A DNA stretch of 64,000 nucleotides. It comes from Monilinia fructicola (lineage: Eukaryota > Ascomycota > Leotiomycetes > Helotiales > Sclerotiniaceae). Both the position numbers and the translations under genes were made by a program. The notes under the pieces were generated by a model that worked only from the letters and a program-made list of their open reading frames with translations, did no database searches and was not told the origin of the DNA. Below are positions 12,658 to 24,400 of the stretch, in pieces. Position 1 is the first letter of the stretch, and each line of letters starts with the position of its first letter. The DNA is taken from NCBI GenBank assembly GCA_008692225.1, contig VICG01000006.1, positions 1,927,501-1,991,500 of the forward strand. Reading direction: 5' to 3'.

Positions 12658-13610
12658 AAATAATACAGTATACAGGAACTTGGTCATAACAATCAGCTCC
12701 TAGCGGCCCCTCTTATAATTATATGAGCGAAACCCCCTCTGACACGCAAAACTGTTTCATCTCTCGTCTCCATACCCCATCAGTCATAGGTCTTATCTTT
12801 TACACCGTGAGCAATCCTGTCACACTTCCGGAGATCCACATACCTATCACACATTTTCTTCTTCTTTTTTTCTTCCCCTTCCCTTCCCTTCCCTTCCACA
12901 CAAACCTTCCTCCCTCCGACCTCCCCATCACAACACACCACCCACCCTTCAGAAACTCGCGTCATGTGATAATCCCCCCATATTAAATTCCACCCCCAAC
13001 ACCCCGCCAATTACTCAAATCTGCTCCATCTCCATCCCCATTCCCATCCAACCTTCACTCACCACTCCAGCGCCCAACTAACCAGCTAGTCCTCAAGAGT
13101 GTAACCGCCAAAAACAGAAGATATCACGAACTTTCATTCCCGCCATCATCCACCACGACACTAGTCGTCCGCGCATCAACTGGGAATGCGATCATGATCA
13201 TCACCTCTCGTTGAGAGTCCGCGTTCGAATGGATTCCTTGATGCATATAACTTATCCCCACGCACGCATCGAGCAGGGAGACGACTCTGGGAATTTGATA
13301 GTTTTGTATTTTTTAATTCTTCTTTCTTCTCCTTTTACCTATTATTAGAAATTATTTCGTGCACTTTACGCTCCGTCTCATCGTCATTCATCGACTTTTC
13401 ACTCTTGACCCCTACCCTTGCATTGGGATATCTAGCGAGCAAAAATCACCCCGTTCGTATCCTTCGGGGGATTTTTTTTTTTTTTTTTTTTGAGAAACTC
13501 CTCGTCATCCCATCATCGAATTATCCCCTTCATTTACCCCAACGCCCTTTCTCCTTGAGCCTGCGCCTGCCCCTCCCCCTAATACCCAACAGGCCACAAA
13601 CACCACACCC
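12658..13610. other. Intergenic, pyrimidine-rich, with a T-run
   Basis: No gene is seen. Stretches at 12845-12960 and 13020-13140 are C/T-rich on the plus strand, and about twenty consecutive T residues lie near 13471-13491. This is the 3' flank of the minus-strand PAQR gene. Confidence 0.5.
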
Positions 13611-14927
13611 TCACCTCATCCCGCACCTCGGATGATAATACTCGTTCCCATACGCATTCCACAAACCCAAAAAATGCAGCGCCGAAGCCCCCACCACGAG
13701 CAGATGGAAAATCTGATGCGAGTGTCCCACTATGTCGAACCTGCCTGGGAAGTAACATTCGGGTACGCGTCGCTGCTTTTGGCGTTAGCCGCAGGAGTCC
13801 CGGGATACTTTATCTTTTGGTTTTGATGCTTGGCGTTTAGATTGGTGTTGCTTCACGTTGTCGATGTGCATTTTCCGTCGATGCAACCACCCACACACAC
13901 ACACACACACACAGACGGACAGACGCACAGACAGACACAGACACACAGATACAAACTTTCGATCAACACATCATGGAGAAAGGAGCAACAGAAGGAAGAA
14001 ATAACAAACTCACCGCGTAAACCACAGCCCCCGTCACGAGTAAAGCCCCCTCCCCAAGGTACCACGGCAGGCCGGTCCCGCGAACGACCTCCGTCCACCC
14101 AAAATAGACAATCGCGTGGATGATCGGGGCGAAGGCCGAGCAGGCGGTGCCGATAAAGATGCACACGCGAAAGGTGCGCCAGCGGGGCCCCTGGAAGTGG
14201 GGATGGAGGAGGATGAGGAGGATGGTCGAGGTGAGGGTGAGGATCTGGCGTGTTAGGATCTTGAGCTCGCTTCAGGGAGGATGCGTGGGGAGAAGAGCAT
14301 GGGAAGGGGAAATACCATTACCCAATATCCCACCTGTAACCTCCACTCACAATAGAACGCCACGTAAATCCCCGTGACAAAGTCGCCCAAGATTACCACC
14401 ACGATCCCGCAAAAATCTAACCGCAGCCAGACCTCGGCCATCCGCCGCGAATGGTTCATCAGGGTGTGATAGCCTGTGCTTAAGCCCATGCATATCGTCG
14501 TGGTCAGAAAGAAGATACTAAAGATGAAGCGGTCGATGAGTGGGGAGCGGGGGAAGTGCGAGGAGAAGATGTGGAAGATTAGACCGCTCAGGAGGAGACA
14601 GGCGAGGAAAGGGAGGGAATGCGTGTGGATGTTGAGGGTTTCGTTGTGGAGGGTAAAGAGGGATTTTAGAGATTGGGGGATGGAGTGGGTGATGGGGCGG
14701 TAGGAGGTGAGGATTGAGGGGTTGTCTCTTTGCCAGGGGGGTAAATCATCGTAGGTTATTAGGTATGAGTGTGAGTGTGTGTGCGACTGTGGGTGTGACG
14801 TTGACGTTGATGTCGATGTTGAGGTTGAGGTTGAGTTTGGATGACAAGTGGGGGGAGAAAGAGGTTTATCGCATTCCGATTGGGGAAGACTGGTAATTGG
14901 ACAATCTTCTTGTTTGGAGGTATCCAT
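13611..14927 (-). CDS. PAQR / adiponectin-receptor-like (Izh) seven-helix membrane protein
   Basis: PAQR/Izh proteins are seven-helix membrane hydrolase-like receptors linked in fungi to zinc and sterol balance. Three exons fit: 14927-14316, 14244-14014 and 13772-13611. All are in phase, giving about 334 residues, a usual family length. The gene opens with MDTSKQEDC and a Ser-Thr repeat, then the entry motif YLITYDDLPPWQRDNPSIL and LHNETLNIHTHSLPFL before helix 1. Metal-ligand signatures are all present: S-x3-H-x4-HS in LSTGYHTLMNHS, and GHSHQIFHLLVV in exon 3 after RVPECYFPGRFDIV. The ATG is at 14925-14927. The last intron has a GCTAAC branch point 15 nt before its CAG acceptor and contains a CA repeat. 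Nothing is missing. The ligand cannot be told from sequence. Confidence 0.9.
13887..13950. repeat. CA/GACA microsatellite in intron 2 of the PAQR gene
   Basis: The tract starts with (AC)n near 13889-13911 and decays into ACAGACAGACAC-type repeats. It lies wholly inside the intron between the second and third PAQR exons, so length changes would not affect the protein. Confidence 0.85.
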
Positions 14928-15622
14928 TGTTTCATGAGGGGGATGTGGATATGTTTGAGATTCAGTACAGTAGAACTTGTGGTCCGTCCCGTTTTGTATT
15001 AGGGATTAATATGATAGGTGCGACCATGGAATGTATATAACCTTTTAGTCGTACTAGCAATAATAAAATGAATCCCCTGCTTCACATTGGGTATATACTG
15101 TATGGATACCTTTCTCATTAGACCGCCTCATTCCTCAATGATTGATAAGAATGAATACTTTTTTTGAATGAAGAGGATGGTTTATTCAAGAGTCGAAACT
15201 TAAAGACTCATTTAATATATATATGCTTATTACAAGCTTAAAGAAATCTAATCATTACCCCGGCTGCTCCGACTAAAAATGATATCCGATTACGGTGCAA
15301 TTACTAGCTACTAACCTGTAAGGCAGACCAACAGGGACAGGGGCATCGGTTATTTTTGCATTTGATGCAGCTCTATAATATCCGGGAGTAAATGACGCTT
15401 ATCATCCATTCATATTATAGAGCATGTTGAACTATATTATCAGCCATTAATAAGCCATAAGAAATTCCTCCTCTCTATACCACGTTCATCTGAATACATA
15501 CAACATATTATAAGATGAAAGCAAAAGGGTATGTTGCGCCAGAAAGAAGCTACAACAAGCTAGCTATAAGTCCATAAAAACTCCCCAACACCGACCATCA
15601 TTAAAATATGTAATAGACATTA
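14928..15622. other. Intergenic region
   Basis: Holds the promoter side of the PAQR gene and the 3' flank of the transporter, both on the minus strand. No ORF or RNA gene seen. Confidence 0.5.
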
Positions 15623-17404
15623 TCAAATTTTCTCATTCGTCGTTTCATCATTTTGTGATGCCTGGGCGTTAGCCTCTCTCTCCTCCCTGACCCTCTTTTC
15701 CTCTGCCTGCTTCTCCATTCTTACCATTCTTTCTTCTCGCCAAATGGGTCCCCATTTTAATTCTACCCATAACATCGGAGATGCGACGATACAGACAAGA
15801 GCAATGAATGTAAAACACCATCCTCTTCCCATGTGATCAACCATGATAGTAATGATACCTGTTCCACCTGCACCAAGAAGACATCGTACGAGGTTATTAG
15901 CAGCTGTAGCCGTGGATGGACTTTGTGGATATAAATCGACGACAAGTGTGCTGAGAATATTGAAGGAACCATTGATGCATAGTCCTAGAAGAAATTGAAG
16001 AACGAGAGGTGCAGCAAGATTAGCATTCTTTTCTAGAACCCAACCGTAACACAAATAACAAGAAAGCCCAACCACCAAAAGAGGCCAGATTATTTCTAAT
16101 CTAGCTCTTTCAATTGGGAAATGTCTCAAGTCATCACCTCTCTTACGATCGATACTAAATCCGATATTGCGAGCAATCTTCTTGTAATTTCGATCCAACA
16201 TTTTACCGTTGATGAAGCTTGCCAAAGCGCAACCACTTCCAAAGGGGAGATAGCATAGACCAATTTGTAGGTCATTGAATCCATAAATCTCCTTGAACAG
16301 TTGTGGCAGTGAAGCTGTGACATCATAGAATGCTGTGTATAATAGAGCATTGTAGAATAATACCATGGCAACATCTTTCTCCATGATAATATATACTGTC
16401 TTTAATGGGTTTGGCCATCGTAATATCCTTTTGCTTGCAAGTTCTGCCTGTGCAGCTCTTCTACTTTCAGCCGTTGCCGTTCGGGAGAGCGCATTCTCAG
16501 ATTTTTGTTCTTTCCGATATTGCCACCACTCAATGACCGTCATATTCCAACCTTGAGGTGGAATAGATCCATTACCAACCACATTGCGACCTGTTTCTGG
16601 GACTGTGAGGGTATATGGTATCACAAAGACGGCTGCAAGAATGACGAGAAACCAAAAAATTGCACGCCATCCCAAGAATTGTGCCAAAATACCACCAATT
16701 ACCGGTGCTATAGCTGGTCCCATCATCGTCCCGGCTCCAACAATTCCCATATAAGATCCACGTTCAGCACTCGTGGATACATCCGCAACAACTCCAAATC
16801 CTAGGGCTATGGCACCGCTACTCCCACAACTTTGTAAACATCTGAGAATGAATAAAGCAGCGTAACTATTCTGTAATGCCAACCCAATATTTGCGCCTAA
16901 GTATATGATGAAGGCAATGATATATGTTGGCCGTCTTCCTGCCATATCTGCCAAATCACCGAAAACCGTTGGCGCAAGACCTTGGAAGATCATGAAAGAT
17001 GTAAGAGTTAGATTGATTAGGGTATTCGATACACCGAGATCAGCGGCAAGTGGATTGAGCGCCGGGAAATAGATGTTGGCAGACGTAGGCGAAATGAAGG
17101 CTGCGAGAGTGCACATCCCAACTATATATCGTTTCTTCCATACGCCAAATGCCGAATATGGTGGGCCAGAAACAACGGGTGCCAATTCGAGATCGCGGGT
17201 CCCATTATGATCTTCTGCAATTGACGATGAGGATGAGGATGGGGAATGATGGTGGGTAGACTCTCGCTCTATTGATCTCTCTGCTTCCTCGATAGTGGAA
17301 TCTCTTGGGTATTGGTTTCTTTCCTCGGGGACGACAGAGCCTTGTAAACTCGCCACCACTTCTTCTGTCTTTTCTGCATTCTCGGGACGATTCTCTTGAG
17401 ACAT
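15623..17404 (-). CDS. MFS drug:H+ antiporter, DHA1 family (Qdr/Aqr-like)
   Basis: This is a plasma-membrane proton antiporter of the 12-helix DHA1 type that typically exports drugs, polyamines or organic acids. It is a single exon of 593 residues; the start is the ATG at 17404 (MSQENRP), since the upstream open frame has no ATG. After an acidic, Ser-rich cytosolic N-terminus of about 90 residues come helix 1 (YIVGMCTLAAFISPTSANIY), motif A in loop 2-3 (GDLADMAGRRPTY), and the antiporter motif C in helix 5 (GTMMGPAIAPVIGG). A long central loop rich in charged residues separates the halves, and a basic tail ends the protein. The substrate is not inferable. It is intact, unlike several other genes in the window. 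Confidence 0.9.
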   Translation of the reverse strand: MSQENRPENAEKTEEVVASLQGSVVPEERNQYPRDSTIEEAERSIERESTHHHSPSSSSSSIAEDHNGTRDLELAPVVSGPPYSAFGVWKKRYIVGMCTLAAFISPTSANIYFPALNPLAADLGVSNTLINLTLTSFMIFQGLAPTVFGDLADMAGRRPTYIIAFIIYLGANIGLALQNSYAALFILRCLQSCGSSGAIALGFGVVADVSTSAERGSYMGIVGAGTMMGPAIAPVIGGILAQFLGWRAIFWFLVILAAVFVIPYTLTVPETGRNVVGNGSIPPQGWNMTVIEWWQYRKEQKSENALSRTATAESRRAAQAELASKRILRWPNPLKTVYIIMEKDVAMVLFYNALLYTAFYDVTASLPQLFKEIYGFNDLQIGLCYLPFGSGCALASFINGKMLDRNYKKIARNIGFSIDRKRGDDLRHFPIERARLEIIWPLLVVGLSCYLCYGWVLEKNANLAAPLVLQFLLGLCINGSFNILSTLVVDLYPQSPSTATAANNLVRCLLGAGGTGIITIMVDHMGRGWCFTFIALVCIVASPMLWVELKWGPIWREERMVRMEKQAEEKRVREEREANAQASQNDETTNEKI

Positions 17405-18368
17405 GATGAAAAGAATCCAAACATGCGGAAAGTACTCAAGAGACAATAATAACAACAACAATAATAAGAAGAAGAAAAGTCACTGAGAGAATATAAAGAT
17501 TACTTACCGCTGAGAGGAGCAGTTCTAAAGATATACCTAGTAGTCCCTACTTACTACATCACCATCCGCCTACCTACGAAGGATTTTAGATCAAGCTTAA
17601 AGCCGAGAAAGCTCCTAGTTCTTGATTATTCCCATTTTGTTGATTGAAACCGTAGCAAGTGAACCTCAAATTCTCATTACATTTGTGGTTCTGTGCGGCA
17701 CGATAGATCCGTTCTATCCTTTCATCGACTTTGATTCGTTGAGCGATGATCGCAACCCCAATATTTGTTCACCGATTTCGCAATCTAGTATTTCGGTGGT
17801 GCATTATCGCTCTCAAGTCCTGCCAAGAGTGGTAATTGTCGAGTAACTGTAATCGCAAACTGTTGCGGTATGGGAAGGAGAGAAGGGAAGGGAACATTGT
17901 TGTATCGGTAAGTATTTGCTGGATGAAGTTGATAAAGGAGGAGATGAATGGTGACGGGAAGGTGAAAGTATACAAGACTCTTGATATGATTGGATGTGAT
18001 TGACTGAATGAGTACGTAATCAATCAGGTCAAAATCATCAAATGGCTAATCGATCATTGGTCAGCCTTGAAGCTTAGATTGATCATACAATAATCCCTTC
18101 TTTCAGCCTCGCGACCTCGCTGCCTCGCTGCCTTGCCGCCTCACCGCCTCACCGCAGCCTTGTCTTGTTATTGAAGCTTAGAATGATGACATAATATAAT
18201 TATCTCTTCTTCCAGCCTTGCTTTGTCTTGTTTTGCCGCATTCATCGCAGTTAGGCCAGCGTTATTGAGGTTGCTCAAAGCTTCAAACACTTGTTGTGCA
18301 ACAACTTCAGACAATATCTATAGTATAATGAATTGTTTGAATTTTACATTCATTTCGCCATCGCAATC
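17405..18368. other. Intergenic region between divergent genes
   Basis: Shared upstream region of the minus-strand transporter and plus-strand SNARE gene. No gene is present. A partial duplication lies at 18067-18228 and is listed separately. Confidence 0.55.
18067..18228. repeat. Diverged tandem duplication with GCC-rich spacer
   Basis: The unit starting TTGAAGCTTAGA at 18067 is repeated at 18171. The copies share the pattern TTGAAGCTTAGA-(N)-ATAAT-(N)-CTTC-(N)-CAGCCT with several changes. Between them is a short tandem run of CCTCGCTG/CCTCACCG units (about 18107-18157). Confidence 0.6.
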
Positions 18369-19532
18369 ATGACAGACCTAACTCCTGAGTTGAATAAGTT
18401 GTTAAAAGAGCTCAATGCTCCTTCTACGGCGGATCCCTCTTTGACTCTTCAAAATATTGATGACTTCTTAAAGGAGGCGTATCGTATAGTATGTTGTCGT
18501 AACAAACGGCCCTTTCATGGCTTCTCTTTACTTACTCCCCCTATCAGAATTCACATATAGCTTCATTGAATAGCTATCTAAAAGATATTCGACAATCTTA
18601 CCTTTCCACGGCACCTCCTCCAAGGCGGACAAACATCTCTTCTAAAACGAAACCATGGCGATATTTGAACGATCGTCAGCGCGAAGAAATTGATGCCGAA
18701 ACCAAGAAACTATTACGAGGGTTAAATGTTAGCATACGAAGTATGGATGAGGCTGAAGGGATACGATATACCACAGAGACGGTCACAATACAAAATAAAT
18801 ATGCAAAAGCTCTAGGACGCTTTGGGAATTGGGCAGCAGGAGGTGGACAACAATCAAAATCCATCGAGCAGGAGTTGGAAGAAGCAAAATTGAATGCCAT
18901 CAAGATTCATCGAGACGGTGTTGTGTGGTATCTACGACAAAAGCTTTCAGAATGTGGAAATCTTCAAGCTTCGATGATGGAAAAGAGAATCATGAGGGAG
19001 ATGGAGAAAAATAAAAGTAATCTTGCCAGATCTCGATCAATGATGCCGGATATGGGGGGCTTTGGAGATTCATCATCCACCAAATATACTTCGAGTCCAT
19101 CTATTCATCTGGAGGCACCATCACAAGCACCAAGCTCTCCACCTACACAAGAGTTGAGTCCGGAACAGATACAAATGTTTGAGCAAGAGAATCATAACAT
19201 GCTGAAACACTATCAAAGTACTTTGGATCAAGTTAGGTATGGCATATCAATCTCTTGGATGGCGTTTGATTAGGTACTGACTATTTGATAGAACAGCCGA
19301 AAAGTCCCTGGTTGAGATTTCCGAGCTTCAGACACAACTCTTGAATAGTGTAGCATCACAAGCGGAACAGATTGAAATTCTGGCTGAACAATCTCATCAA
19401 ACTACGGAAAATGTTGGAGGGGGAAATAAAGAATTGAAAAGGGCCACTGAACGAAAGAGCACGGCAAAGTATGTATTTTATGCATCATGTGGGCTTAGTG
19501 CTTTCTTGGTCCTATGGGATCTAGTGATATAA
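18369..19532 (+). CDS. UFE1: ER t-SNARE, syntaxin-18 / Ufe1-like
   Basis: Ufe1 (syntaxin 18) is the ER Qa-SNARE that accepts COPI vesicles returning from the Golgi. Three exons, 18369-18488, 18548-19236 and 19292-19532, close the frame exactly to 349 residues. The first junction gives KEAYRI-NSHIASLNSYLKDIRQSYL, the syntaxin-18 N-terminal helix, which chooses the donor at 18489 over a weaker one 5 nt earlier. STAPPPRR and the PWRYLNDRQREEIDAETKKLL segment follow. The SNARE helix (residues about 265-325) spans the second junction with LVEISELQTQLLNSVASQAEQIEIL. A single C-terminal membrane anchor (YVFYASCGLSAFLVLWDLVI) ends the protein, as expected for a tail-anchored SNARE. Intact. Call is secure at family level. 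Confidence 0.9.
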
Positions 19533-20916
19533 GTTTTTTAGTCCGTAGTCAATGGACGGATGGGTATTGAAGTGGTGAGGTTACCTACCGTACAGTACAG
19601 TAGTAGAAGTGGAGAGGAGGAGTAGCAGTAGGTGGGACTGCAGTAGAAGTGGAGAGGAGTAATACTGTAGTAGTACTGTGCAGAGTCGTAGTAGGTAGTA
19701 GTACTATACAGTACTCTGTAGTAGTAGTAGACATTCGAACCTTATCACGAATCACCAATCAATCAACCATTCGCTAGAACCGCCGTTAGAACCGCACCAA
19801 TGATATCCCCCCGTTTACTCATTTCACATTTCCATGTAAGGACTGCATTGTTGCCATCCCATCTATGCCATCCTATCATTCTCATGACTCCCCATCCCTT
19901 GGCCAACTGCGAGATGGAGAAAGAAGCCGAAGTCTATAAAAGGAAATGTATCACATGAGTGGTTCGTAATGGGGCGGTTGGTATACTCTGTACAGAGTAC
20001 AGAGTAGGTAGGTTTGTACAGAGTATGCATTCAAATCTCATTGTGATCTTAGGGGATGTTTTGGTGTGGAGGAATCTAGTCTTGATATGGATGATGTGTA
20101 TGTGTGTATGATATGTGTATGTATATATAATCTGTGTATGTATATAATATGTATATATATATATGTATATCATAATTATGTGTATGTATATATAATATGT
20201 TTATGTATATAATATGTATATAATAATTATATGTATGGATATGATATAAGTTGGATGGATAGATACTACTAGCTGAGTAGATAGACTTCAATGTTGAGAG
20301 CGAGAGGGTTTCCCCAATACTCCGTAGATACTACCCAGGTAGATATTCCTCGGATCGACATATGGAGGAGTAGGGAGGAGGCACGTGCTAGGTAAGTGAC
20401 CTCGGTCCAATGGATATCGATACATATACGACTAATCAGTAGGTAGGCAGGTAAGAATCCATATATATATATATATACTAGGTACATCCATCCATATACA
20501 AGATGTGGTCGAGGAGAGAGAAGATAATACCCAAGTATCTTACTTACCTACTTAGGTAGGTAGGTAAGTATACTTATATTTAAGATTATATAAATAAAAC
20601 TTCTATATTTTATTATTATTATTATTATTATTATCATTATTATCATTATTATTATTATCCTCCACCCATCCACATACCCATCTATAATCCATATCATAAC
20701 ATAACGTTATATTATAAAAATAGTCTTATTATATATAAAAATCACCCCAGATTTCTGCCAAGCGAAATACAGGTCCCGCTTGTTTGCGCTATTAACCTAT
20801 ACAGAGTGAGTGTATACAGGATTGATCTGATCGGGCTGTTTATCACTCACCTGCATCTTACGCCAAGGTTACTTTACTGCTTGTGCTACTTGTACTACTT
20901 GTATTACAAGTATATC
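19533..20916. other. Repeat-rich intergenic region
   Basis: No gene. It contains GTAG/TACAGAGTA-type short repeats at 19580-19730 and 19980-20030, alternating TATG/TATA tracts at 20095-20240 and 20460-20476, GTAGGTAGG near 20545-20570, and an ATT/ATC triplet tract at about 20612-20660. The last 150 bases form the leader of the aminotransferase gene. Confidence 0.6.
20095..20240. repeat. TATG/TATA microsatellite
   Basis: Long alternating purine-pyrimidine tract (GTATGTATATATAA-type units) with interruptions. Short tyrosine-rich frames over it are artefacts of the repeat. Confidence 0.8.
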
Positions 20917-22413
20917 ATGACATTTAAATCTTCTTCTCCCTTTACCCCAACTCCAACTCCAACTCCAACTCCAACCTCAACTTCAACTTCAAATCTTACT
21001 CCTCCTCCTCCTTCTTCTTCTTCCTCTCTCATTTCTTCTCCCCAAAAAAGACTTCAAATCATATCAAATCATATGTCTCAATTAATTACTACAAGTTTCC
21101 CTGAGGATGCAGTTCCTCAAGCTCCAGAAGATCCCCTCTTTGGCTTGATGGCGGCTTATCGTGCTGATACTTTTGACAAAAAGGTTGACTTGGGTATTGG
21201 TGCTTATAGAGATAATAATGCTAAACCTTGGGTCTTACCAGTTGTCAAGAAGGTAATGAAAATCTTCATGGATTCTTTCTTTCTCTCCCATCTGCTAATA
21301 TCTCTTTCTTCCCCCCCCCTCCAGGCTGATGAGATCCTTCGTAATGACCCCGCACTAAACCACGAATACCTCCCCATCGCAGGTCTTAACACCTTTACAT
21401 CTGCCGCCGCAAAACTCATGTTAGGAGCTGACTCCCCAGCTCTGACCGAAAAACGTGCTTGTTCCGTTCAAACTATATCTGGTACTGGCGCCGTGCATCT
21501 GGGAGCTCTGTTCATCAAGAAATTCTACCCCGGTACCCCAACCGTTTATTTCAGCAACCCAACATGGGCAAACCATCATCAAATCTTCTCCAATGTCCAT
21601 CTTCCCGTCGCTACATACCCATACTTTTCAAAGGCTACCAAGGGTCTCGATTTCGATGGCATGAAGAATACCATCCAAAATGCTCCCGATAAGAGTATCA
21701 TCCTCTTACACGCCTGCGCACATAATCCCACGGGTGTCGATCCAACACAAGAACAATGGAAAGAGCTTGCCGCTCTCCTGAAACAAAAGCAACACTTCCC
21801 ATTCTTTGATTGCGCATACCAAGGATTTGCCTCAGGTGACTTGGCGAAAGATGCTTGGGCCGTTCGTTATTTCATCGAACAAGGCTTTGAACTTTGCATC
21901 GCCCAGTCTTTTGCCAAGAACTTGGGGCTTTACAGTGAGCGCACTGGATGTTTCCATTTCGTCACTGGAGCGGGCAAGGATGCGGAAAAGAATATTGGAA
22001 GAATTTCAAGTCAATTGGCCATCCTACAACGGTCCGAAATCTCCAACCCCCCTGCCTATGGCGCGAGAATTGCAAGCACCATCTTAAATGATGAGGCTTT
22101 ATTCAGAGAATGGGAAGAGAATTTGAGAGAGATGTCGGGAAGAATCATCACGATGCGTAAAGAACTCCGCTCCAAACTCGAGGCCATGGGAACCCCGGGT
22201 AAATGGAACCACATCACCGAACAAATCGGCATGTTTTCATTCACAGGATTGAGCGAGAAGCAAGTGTTGGAGTTGAGAAGTGAAGCTCATGTCTACATGA
22301 CCAAGAATGGAAGAATCAGCATGGCTGGATTAAATACGAATAATATCGATTACTTTGCCAAGGCAGTCGATAAGGTGGTGAGAAAGACTCAACAAGAGAC
22401 TGCGAACCTTTAA
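20917..22413 (+). CDS. Aspartate aminotransferase (PLP-dependent, class I)
   Basis: This enzyme swaps the amino group between aspartate and 2-oxoglutarate, linking amino acid and TCA metabolism. Exons are 20917-21252 and 21325-22413; the 72-nt intron has no stop and is a codon multiple, so unspliced RNA would still be open. Family landmarks: VDLGIGAYRDNNAKPWVLPVVKK, the dimer and substrate block SVQTISGTGAVHLGA, SNPTWANH, HACAHNPTGVDPT, FFDCAYQGFASGD, and the PLP lysine in SQSFAKNLGLYSERTG. Two starts are possible. ATG 20917 gives 474 residues with a Ser/Pro/Thr-rich 52-residue extension; ATG 21073 (MSQLITTSFPEDAV) gives 422, the usual cytosolic length. No clear mitochondrial presequence is seen. 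I favour the cytosolic isoform using the second ATG. Confidence 0.93.
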   Translation: MTFKSSSPFTPTPTPTPTPTSTSTSNLTPPPPSSSSSLISSPQKRLQIISNHMSQLITTSFPEDAVPQAPEDPLFGLMAAYRADTFDKKVDLGIGAYRDNNAKPWVLPVVKKVMKIFMDSFFLSHLLISLSSPPLQADEILRNDPALNHEYLPIAGLNTFTSAAAKLMLGADSPALTEKRACSVQTISGTGAVHLGALFIKKFYPGTPTVYFSNPTWANHHQIFSNVHLPVATYPYFSKATKGLDFDGMKNTIQNAPDKSIILLHACAHNPTGVDPTQEQWKELAALLKQKQHFPFFDCAYQGFASGDLAKDAWAVRYFIEQGFELCIAQSFAKNLGLYSERTGCFHFVTGAGKDAEKNIGRISSQLAILQRSEISNPPAYGARIASTILNDEALFREWEENLREMSGRIITMRKELRSKLEAMGTPGKWNHITEQIGMFSFTGLSEKQVLELRSEAHVYMTKNGRISMAGLNTNNIDYFAKAVDKVVRKTQQETANL

Positions 22414-24400
22414 AGGGGCAATTCTTTGGCGAGCTTGAGGACAGTGAATGTGAAAGGCTTGGTTTAAGGGTCCATTGGGATGTTTGAGCAGAATCAGAAC
22501 CTGGACTTGATGGTTCGTAGCATTCGCTTTGGCTTCACGTGGGATTGGAGAATGGGCAAACTATAGATTTTCATCCGTGAGAACATGAGATGACGCGTAA
22601 GCAAGCACGCAAAAAGGATTTGGCTTTGGAGGCAGGGGGAAAGACTAGATCTCAGCTCGAATCTCATGTGCTGTACCGTATAGTGTCTTATCTTACCTAC
22701 CATGCTCTATGAAACGTTGCACGTTATGCTCTCTCGTCGTCCCACTCGTGTCCTCTCCTGTAGCTCACCCGTAAACCCATGGATGGGGAAGTATCCCCCG
22801 TTATCTTTCTCCATGGATCGAGCTGGACTCACCTGATAGGGCGCTTAGTTTCCGTGTGCGAATGCAATGTCTGTGTGGGTGTGGATCTTGATGTTTGCCG
22901 GGTATTGTCCTGCTGGTCAAGGGAGGGAGTGAGAGTCGTGAGAAGGTGTTGGGGGGTGGTTGTTATGATTGGGAAGGGATGTTCAAAGACTGCTTGATGT
23001 AATGCCCGTCGTCGTGGTCCTGTCCGGCAAGAGGCGATAGGGATCGAAGCTTCGAACGGCCTTTGTGGCGATGCTGTGTTGTGTCGTGGGAAATCTCGTC
23101 TACAATGTATCTCTAATAATGGGACAATCACCGTTGGATGTCAAGACGCCGTCTATTCACACCTCTCTTCCGATGGTTGGTTCGTGTGTTGACGGCAGTG
23201 CAGGTGGATGCTCTGCGAGGCTCTCCGGAACCAGAATCACAACAGCAACATGGCATATACACGCATACAGGATTCCCTCCACGGTGTTTATCTTCTCTCT
23301 ACTCTACTCCTTGCACTTACACACCCTTACACCAACCGACACGCCTCTCGAACCTCCCCCATCCCATCAGCGCAAGCCTCTTCGCAATCCGCTCTCGGCT
23401 TGCCAATCGCGTCAACGTACCCATCTCACCCCAACTCTTTGGTTGCATTTACCTTCTTCCTCCAGCTTTTACCTTTTCCTTTACTTTTACTTTATCGTTG
23501 GAATTATCAACGGCACGTCAATACCATGGCATGGTTCTGCTATCAAAATGGAGCTATCTCGACTGCTTTTCTGTCGTTGCGGTAGGTTGGCCGCTTTTTT
23601 GGTACCTTGCTCCCCCCCTCCACCCTTTATCTTGCCTTTTTTGTGGTAAGTTACGTATTTATTGATCTGGCCACTTGGTATTGTGAGGGCTTTGGTAGGT
23701 TACTTGTATGAATGGGAACAACAGGAACATCGACGATGATGTTGATGTTGATGTTGATGTTGTGAGCTGGTAGTATGCTTGGATATTTCTGGCTCGTCAA
23801 GAGGAAACTAAGATCGGCAAGCCGGACTCGGAGGAAAATATGGAAAGATGAAAGAAAAGAAAAGAAAAGAAAAGAAAAGGGCTAATTAATGGTGATTAAG
23901 TTCCTTTTGTGTGGATTACAGGGTAATGTTGCTGAGATGTTGGATTTGGGGGGGGAGGGGCTGGTGGGAGATTCTCTTTATTGTTGGGGGGAGGAGGGAT
24001 TCTATAGCGTAGCGAGATGATGATGCGGGATGCCGAGGGGGGGAGGAATACCCATCGTTCGTTCTTCGTCGGTTGAGGTAGTGGGTGGGAATGGTGATGT
24101 GGGTCTTAGGTAGACATGGAGGAATTCATGTATATGGGTGATGATGATAATGATGATGATGAGTGGTGTGTTGCTGATTCTCCGATATGGGATGTGAGGA
24201 TCGCTGCCACGTGCTGTGCTGGGATCAGTTGTATGGGAGCTATGGAAACTTGTGATGGTGGAGGGGGGGTTTTGTAGGGGTGGATTTGAGATTGTGGTTT
24301 TGGAGGATTGGATTTGGGGGATGTAGGGGACGGAGGGCGGGGGCGGGGACGGGCTCTACCGGATATGGAGGGGAGACAGGTGAAGTGATGAAATGATTTT
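22414..24400. other. Gene-free region with strand-asymmetric C/T and G blocks
   Basis: Several overlapping 70-190 residue frames between 23065 and 23665 are low-complexity products of a C/T-rich stretch (23280-23640) and share no family signature. Downstream, 23930-24380 is strongly G-rich on the plus strand. An AAAAG pentamer repeat lies at about 23849-23880 and a GATGTT repeat at 23734-23760. It resembles the long leader or promoter of a regulated gene, but I find no ORF for it. Confidence 0.45.

Noticed and set aside
20076..20291. Tyr/Ile-rich ORFs on the minus strand
   Set aside because: They are translations of a TATG/TATA microsatellite and have no domain or codon structure.
23065..23665. 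Three overlapping ORFs of 125-194 residues
   Set aside because: All three frames are open at once because the DNA is C/T-rich and poor in stop triplets; the products are low complexity and no family is recognised.
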